From positions 1-7,075 of the forward strand of contig CAIWXY010000090.1 in the NCBI GenBank assembly GCA_903916775.1: a stretch of 7,075 bases of DNA, read 5' to 3'. A model generated the notes under the pieces. That model did not search any database, was not told the origin of the DNA, and saw only the letters and a list, made by a program, of their open reading frames with translations. This DNA is from an uncultured Actinomycetes bacterium. GTDB taxonomy: Bacteria > Actinomycetota > Actinomycetes > Nanopelagicales > Nanopelagicaceae. Positions 5,087-7,075 of this stretch are shown piece by piece (position 1 is the stretch's first letter; the number at the start of each line of letters is the position of its first letter). Made by a program: the position numbers and the translations under genes.

Positions 5087-6382
5087 ATGACAACCCGTAT
5101 TGGCGAGAGTGGCGATCTGCTTAAGTGTTCTTTCTGCGGAAAGACGCAGAAGCAGGTTAAAAAACTCATTGCTGGTCCCGGTGTCTACATCTGTGATGAG
5201 TGCATCGATCTCTGTAACGAGATCATCATTGAAGAACTTACGGAGACCTCACAACTTGGGCTGACCGAAGTCCCTAAGCCTCAAGAGATTTATGCATTTT
5301 TGGATCAATACGTTGTAGGTCAAGATCGCGCAAAGAAGTCACTCTCTGTCGCTGTCTATAACCATTACAAGCGCGTTCAATCAGGTGAATCAAAGCGCGA
5401 AGATTCCATCGAACTCGCAAAATCAAACATCCTGATTCTTGGACCAACTGGTTGCGGTAAAACTCTTTTGGCACAAACTCTTGCCCGCATGCTCAATGTC
5501 CCATTCGCTATCGCCGATGCGACCGCTCTCACCGAAGCTGGTTATGTTGGAGAAGATGTTGAGAACATTCTTCTTAAGCTGATCCAAGCCGCTGATTTTG
5601 ATACCAAGAAGGCCGAGACCGGAATCATCTACATCGATGAGATCGACAAGGTCGCTCGTAAATCCGAGAACCCTTCGATTACCCGCGATGTCTCAGGTGA
5701 AGGTGTGCAGCAAGCACTGCTTAAGATTCTTGAAGGAACTGTTGCATCGGTTCCACCTCAGGGTGGACGTAAGCACCCACATCAAGAGTTCTTGCAGATC
5801 GATACAACAAATATTCTCTTTATCGTTGGTGGAGCATTCGCCGGACTAGAGAAGATTATCGAAGGCCGCAAGGGCAAAGCAGGAGTCGGATTTAACGCGA
5901 CCCTTCAGAGCCAAGCAGAACTCGACAAGATCGATATCTTTGGCGAAGTTATGCCAGAAGATCTCCTTAAGTTTGGAATGATTCCTGAGTTCATAGGCCG
6001 CTTGCCAATTTTGACGAGCGTTGAAAATCTTGATCGCCCAGCTCTTATGGAAATTCTGACCGAGCCTAAGAATGCATTGGTGAAGCAGTATCAGCGCCTC
6101 TTTGATCTCGATGGCGTTGAGTTGGAATTTAGCCAAGAAGCACTTGAGTGCATCGCTGATTTAGCGATCAAACGCGGAACTGGTGCCCGTGGACTTCGCG
6201 CAATCATGGAAGAGACTCTTCTCGCCGTGATGTACGAAGTGCCATCTCGCAGTGACATCGAGCGCGTAATCATCACGCCAGAAGCCGTGATGAAAGAAGC
6301 TGCTCCGACCTACGTCAATCGCGGTAGCGGCCCTAAGCGTGCGGGAAAGTCAGATAAATCCTCGATCGACAAGAGCGCTTAG
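5087..6382 (+). CDS. clpX: ClpX, AAA+ unfoldase of the Clp protease
   Basis: This encodes 431 residues, normal for ClpX, which unfolds tagged or damaged proteins with ATP and threads them into ClpP. The N-terminal zinc finger has Cys14, Cys17, Cys36 and Cys39 (CSFC and CDEC). In the AAA+ core are Walker A GPTGCGKT (119-126), the pore loop GYVGED (152-157), Walker B IIYIDEID (180-187) and the RKH loop (228-230). VGF at 267-269 is the loop that docks onto ClpP, a variant of the IGF motif. Sensor 2 is GARGLR (366-371). The tail after 410 is short and basic/Ser-rich. The ATG is chosen because the protein then starts MTTRIGESGDLLKCSFCGK, as in actinobacterial ClpX. It seems leaderless. It follows clpP2 after a terminator, so it is likely transcribed separately from its protease partners. 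Confidence 0.97.
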   Translation: MTTRIGESGDLLKCSFCGKTQKQVKKLIAGPGVYICDECIDLCNEIIIEELTETSQLGLTEVPKPQEIYAFLDQYVVGQDRAKKSLSVAVYNHYKRVQSGESKREDSIELAKSNILILGPTGCGKTLLAQTLARMLNVPFAIADATALTEAGYVGEDVENILLKLIQAADFDTKKAETGIIYIDEIDKVARKSENPSITRDVSGEGVQQALLKILEGTVASVPPQGGRKHPHQEFLQIDTTNILFIVGGAFAGLEKIIEGRKGKAGVGFNATLQSQAELDKIDIFGEVMPEDLLKFGMIPEFIGRLPILTSVENLDRPALMEILTEPKNALVKQYQRLFDLDGVELEFSQEALECIADLAIKRGTGARGLRAIMEETLLAVMYEVPSRSDIERVIITPEAVMKEAAPTYVNRGSGPKRAGKSDKSSIDKSA

Positions 6383-6411
6383 TAGCTAGTTCTGTCTCTG
6401 ATTTTTTAATC

Positions 6412-6417
6412 TAGACT
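6412..6417 (+). promoter_or_regulatory. -10 box of a leaderless valS promoter
   Basis: TAGACT, identical to the tRNA-Pro -10 box, ends 8 nt before the valS ATG. An overlapping TAATCT (6407-6412) also fits. No Shine-Dalgarno sequence lies between it and the ATG, so the mRNA probably starts at or just before the start codon. The T6 run at 6402-6407 lacks a hairpin, so clpX read-through into valS is possible. Confidence 0.5.
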
Positions 6418-6425
6418 AACGTCCT

Positions 6426-7075
6426 ATGAGCGAGCGTCCTGAACTAGCTGCAAGTTTTACTCCGAGCGAGATCGAGGCACCCCTCTATAAGAAATGGCTC
6501 GATGCCGGCTACTTCACAGCAGATAGCAAATCCGAGAAGCCGCCTTTCGCAATTGTTATTCCACCTCCTAACGTCACAGGTGTTCTGCATATCGGCCACG
6601 CGCTAGATCACACCCTCCAAGATATTTTGATTCGCATGAAGCGAATGAAGGGCTTTGAGGCTCTATGGCTTCCTGGAATGGATCACGCCGGAATTGCTAC
6701 CCAAAATGTTGTTGAAAAGCAGCTTGCCGCTCAAGGTCTCACGCGTCATGATTTAGGTCGCGAAAAGTTTGTTGAGAAAGTCTGGGAGTGGAAAGAAGAA
6801 TCTGGTGGATCAATCCTCGATCAGATGAAGCGCCTGGGAGATAGCGTTGATTGGTCGCGCGAGCGATTCACCATGGATGAAGGACTCTCGAAAGCCGTTC
6901 TAGAAATCTTTAAGCGTCTGTATGAAGCTGACCTTATTTATCGCGCCGAGCGCATCATCAACTGGTGCCCACGTTGCCTCACTGCACTTTCGGATATCGA
7001 AGTAGAGCACTCCGATGTTGCAGGTGAATTTGTTTCTGTTCGTTATGGCGATGGCGATATGCAAATAACTGTTGC
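6426..7075 (+). CDS. valS: Valyl-tRNA synthetase, N-terminal part (runs off the window)
   Basis: The frame is open from the ATG at 6426 to the window end: 216 complete codons of an enzyme usually around 850-900 residues. It attaches valine to tRNA-Val using ATP in the cytoplasm. The class I signature HIGH is at 55-58 within PPPNVTGVLHIGHAL, and GMDHAGIATQNVVE (84-97) is the ValRS active-site stretch. WCPRC (180-184) marks the approach to the editing (CP1) domain, which begins near the window end. The KMSKS motif would lie beyond. The start gives MSERPELAASFTPSEIEAPLY, typical for actinobacterial ValRS. It lies 43 bp after clpX in the same direction, the common actinobacterial order. Confidence 0.95.
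   Translation, partial: MSERPELAASFTPSEIEAPLYKKWLDAGYFTADSKSEKPPFAIVIPPPNVTGVLHIGHALDHTLQDILIRMKRMKGFEALWLPGMDHAGIATQNVVEKQLAAQGLTRHDLGREKFVEKVWEWKEESGGSILDQMKRLGDSVDWSRERFTMDEGLSKAVLEIFKRLYEADLIYRAERIINWCPRCLTALSDIEVEHSDVAGEFVSVRYGDGDMQITV

Overview
The window looks like chromosomal DNA from a moderate-GC actinobacterium (Actinomycetota). The evidence is the gene order tRNA-Pro - tig - clpP1 - clpP2 - clpX - valS, the two overlapping clpP paralogues, and protein signatures close to actinobacterial ClpP1, ClpP2, ClpX and ValRS. Starts without a Shine-Dalgarno sequence but with a TANNNT -10 box just upstream (clpX, valS) also fit this phylum. The moderate base composition and compact spacing would suit freshwater or planktonic lineages such as Nanopelagicales (acI), but that genus-level idea is inference.

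Left third (1-1993), accessory-looking: two genes for exported proteins diverge from a 241-bp intergenic region. On the minus strand is the N-terminal part of a small glycine-rich secreted protein that runs off the window. On the plus strand is a 469-residue secreted collagen-like protein with 75 Gly-X-Y triplets. The intergenic region holds two tandem perfect hairpins on the glycine-rich gene's side and alternating C and G blocks just before the collagen-like start codon.

Middle (1994-2346), RNA genes: tRNA-Gly(TCC) on the minus strand lies 4 bp from the collagen-like stop codon. tRNA-Pro(TGG) on the plus strand is divergent from it across a 149-bp GC-rich spacer with candidate back-to-back promoters and two hairpins. 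Both tRNAs encode CCA.

Right two thirds (2347-7075), housekeeping: trigger factor (tig, GTG start), then clpP1 (GTG start, strong Shine-Dalgarno), which overlaps clpP2 by ATGA. A strong intrinsic terminator follows clpP2. Next come clpX, apparently leaderless with its -10 box in the tail of that terminator, and the 5' part of valS, also apparently leaderless. Trigger factor folds nascent chains at the ribosome. ClpP1 and ClpP2 are expected to form a mixed protease barrel fed by the ClpX unfoldase. ValRS charges tRNA-Val. This half is ordinary; the points worth checking lie in the left third, around the tRNAs and in the leaderless promoters. I see no CRISPR array, insertion sequence or clear defence system.
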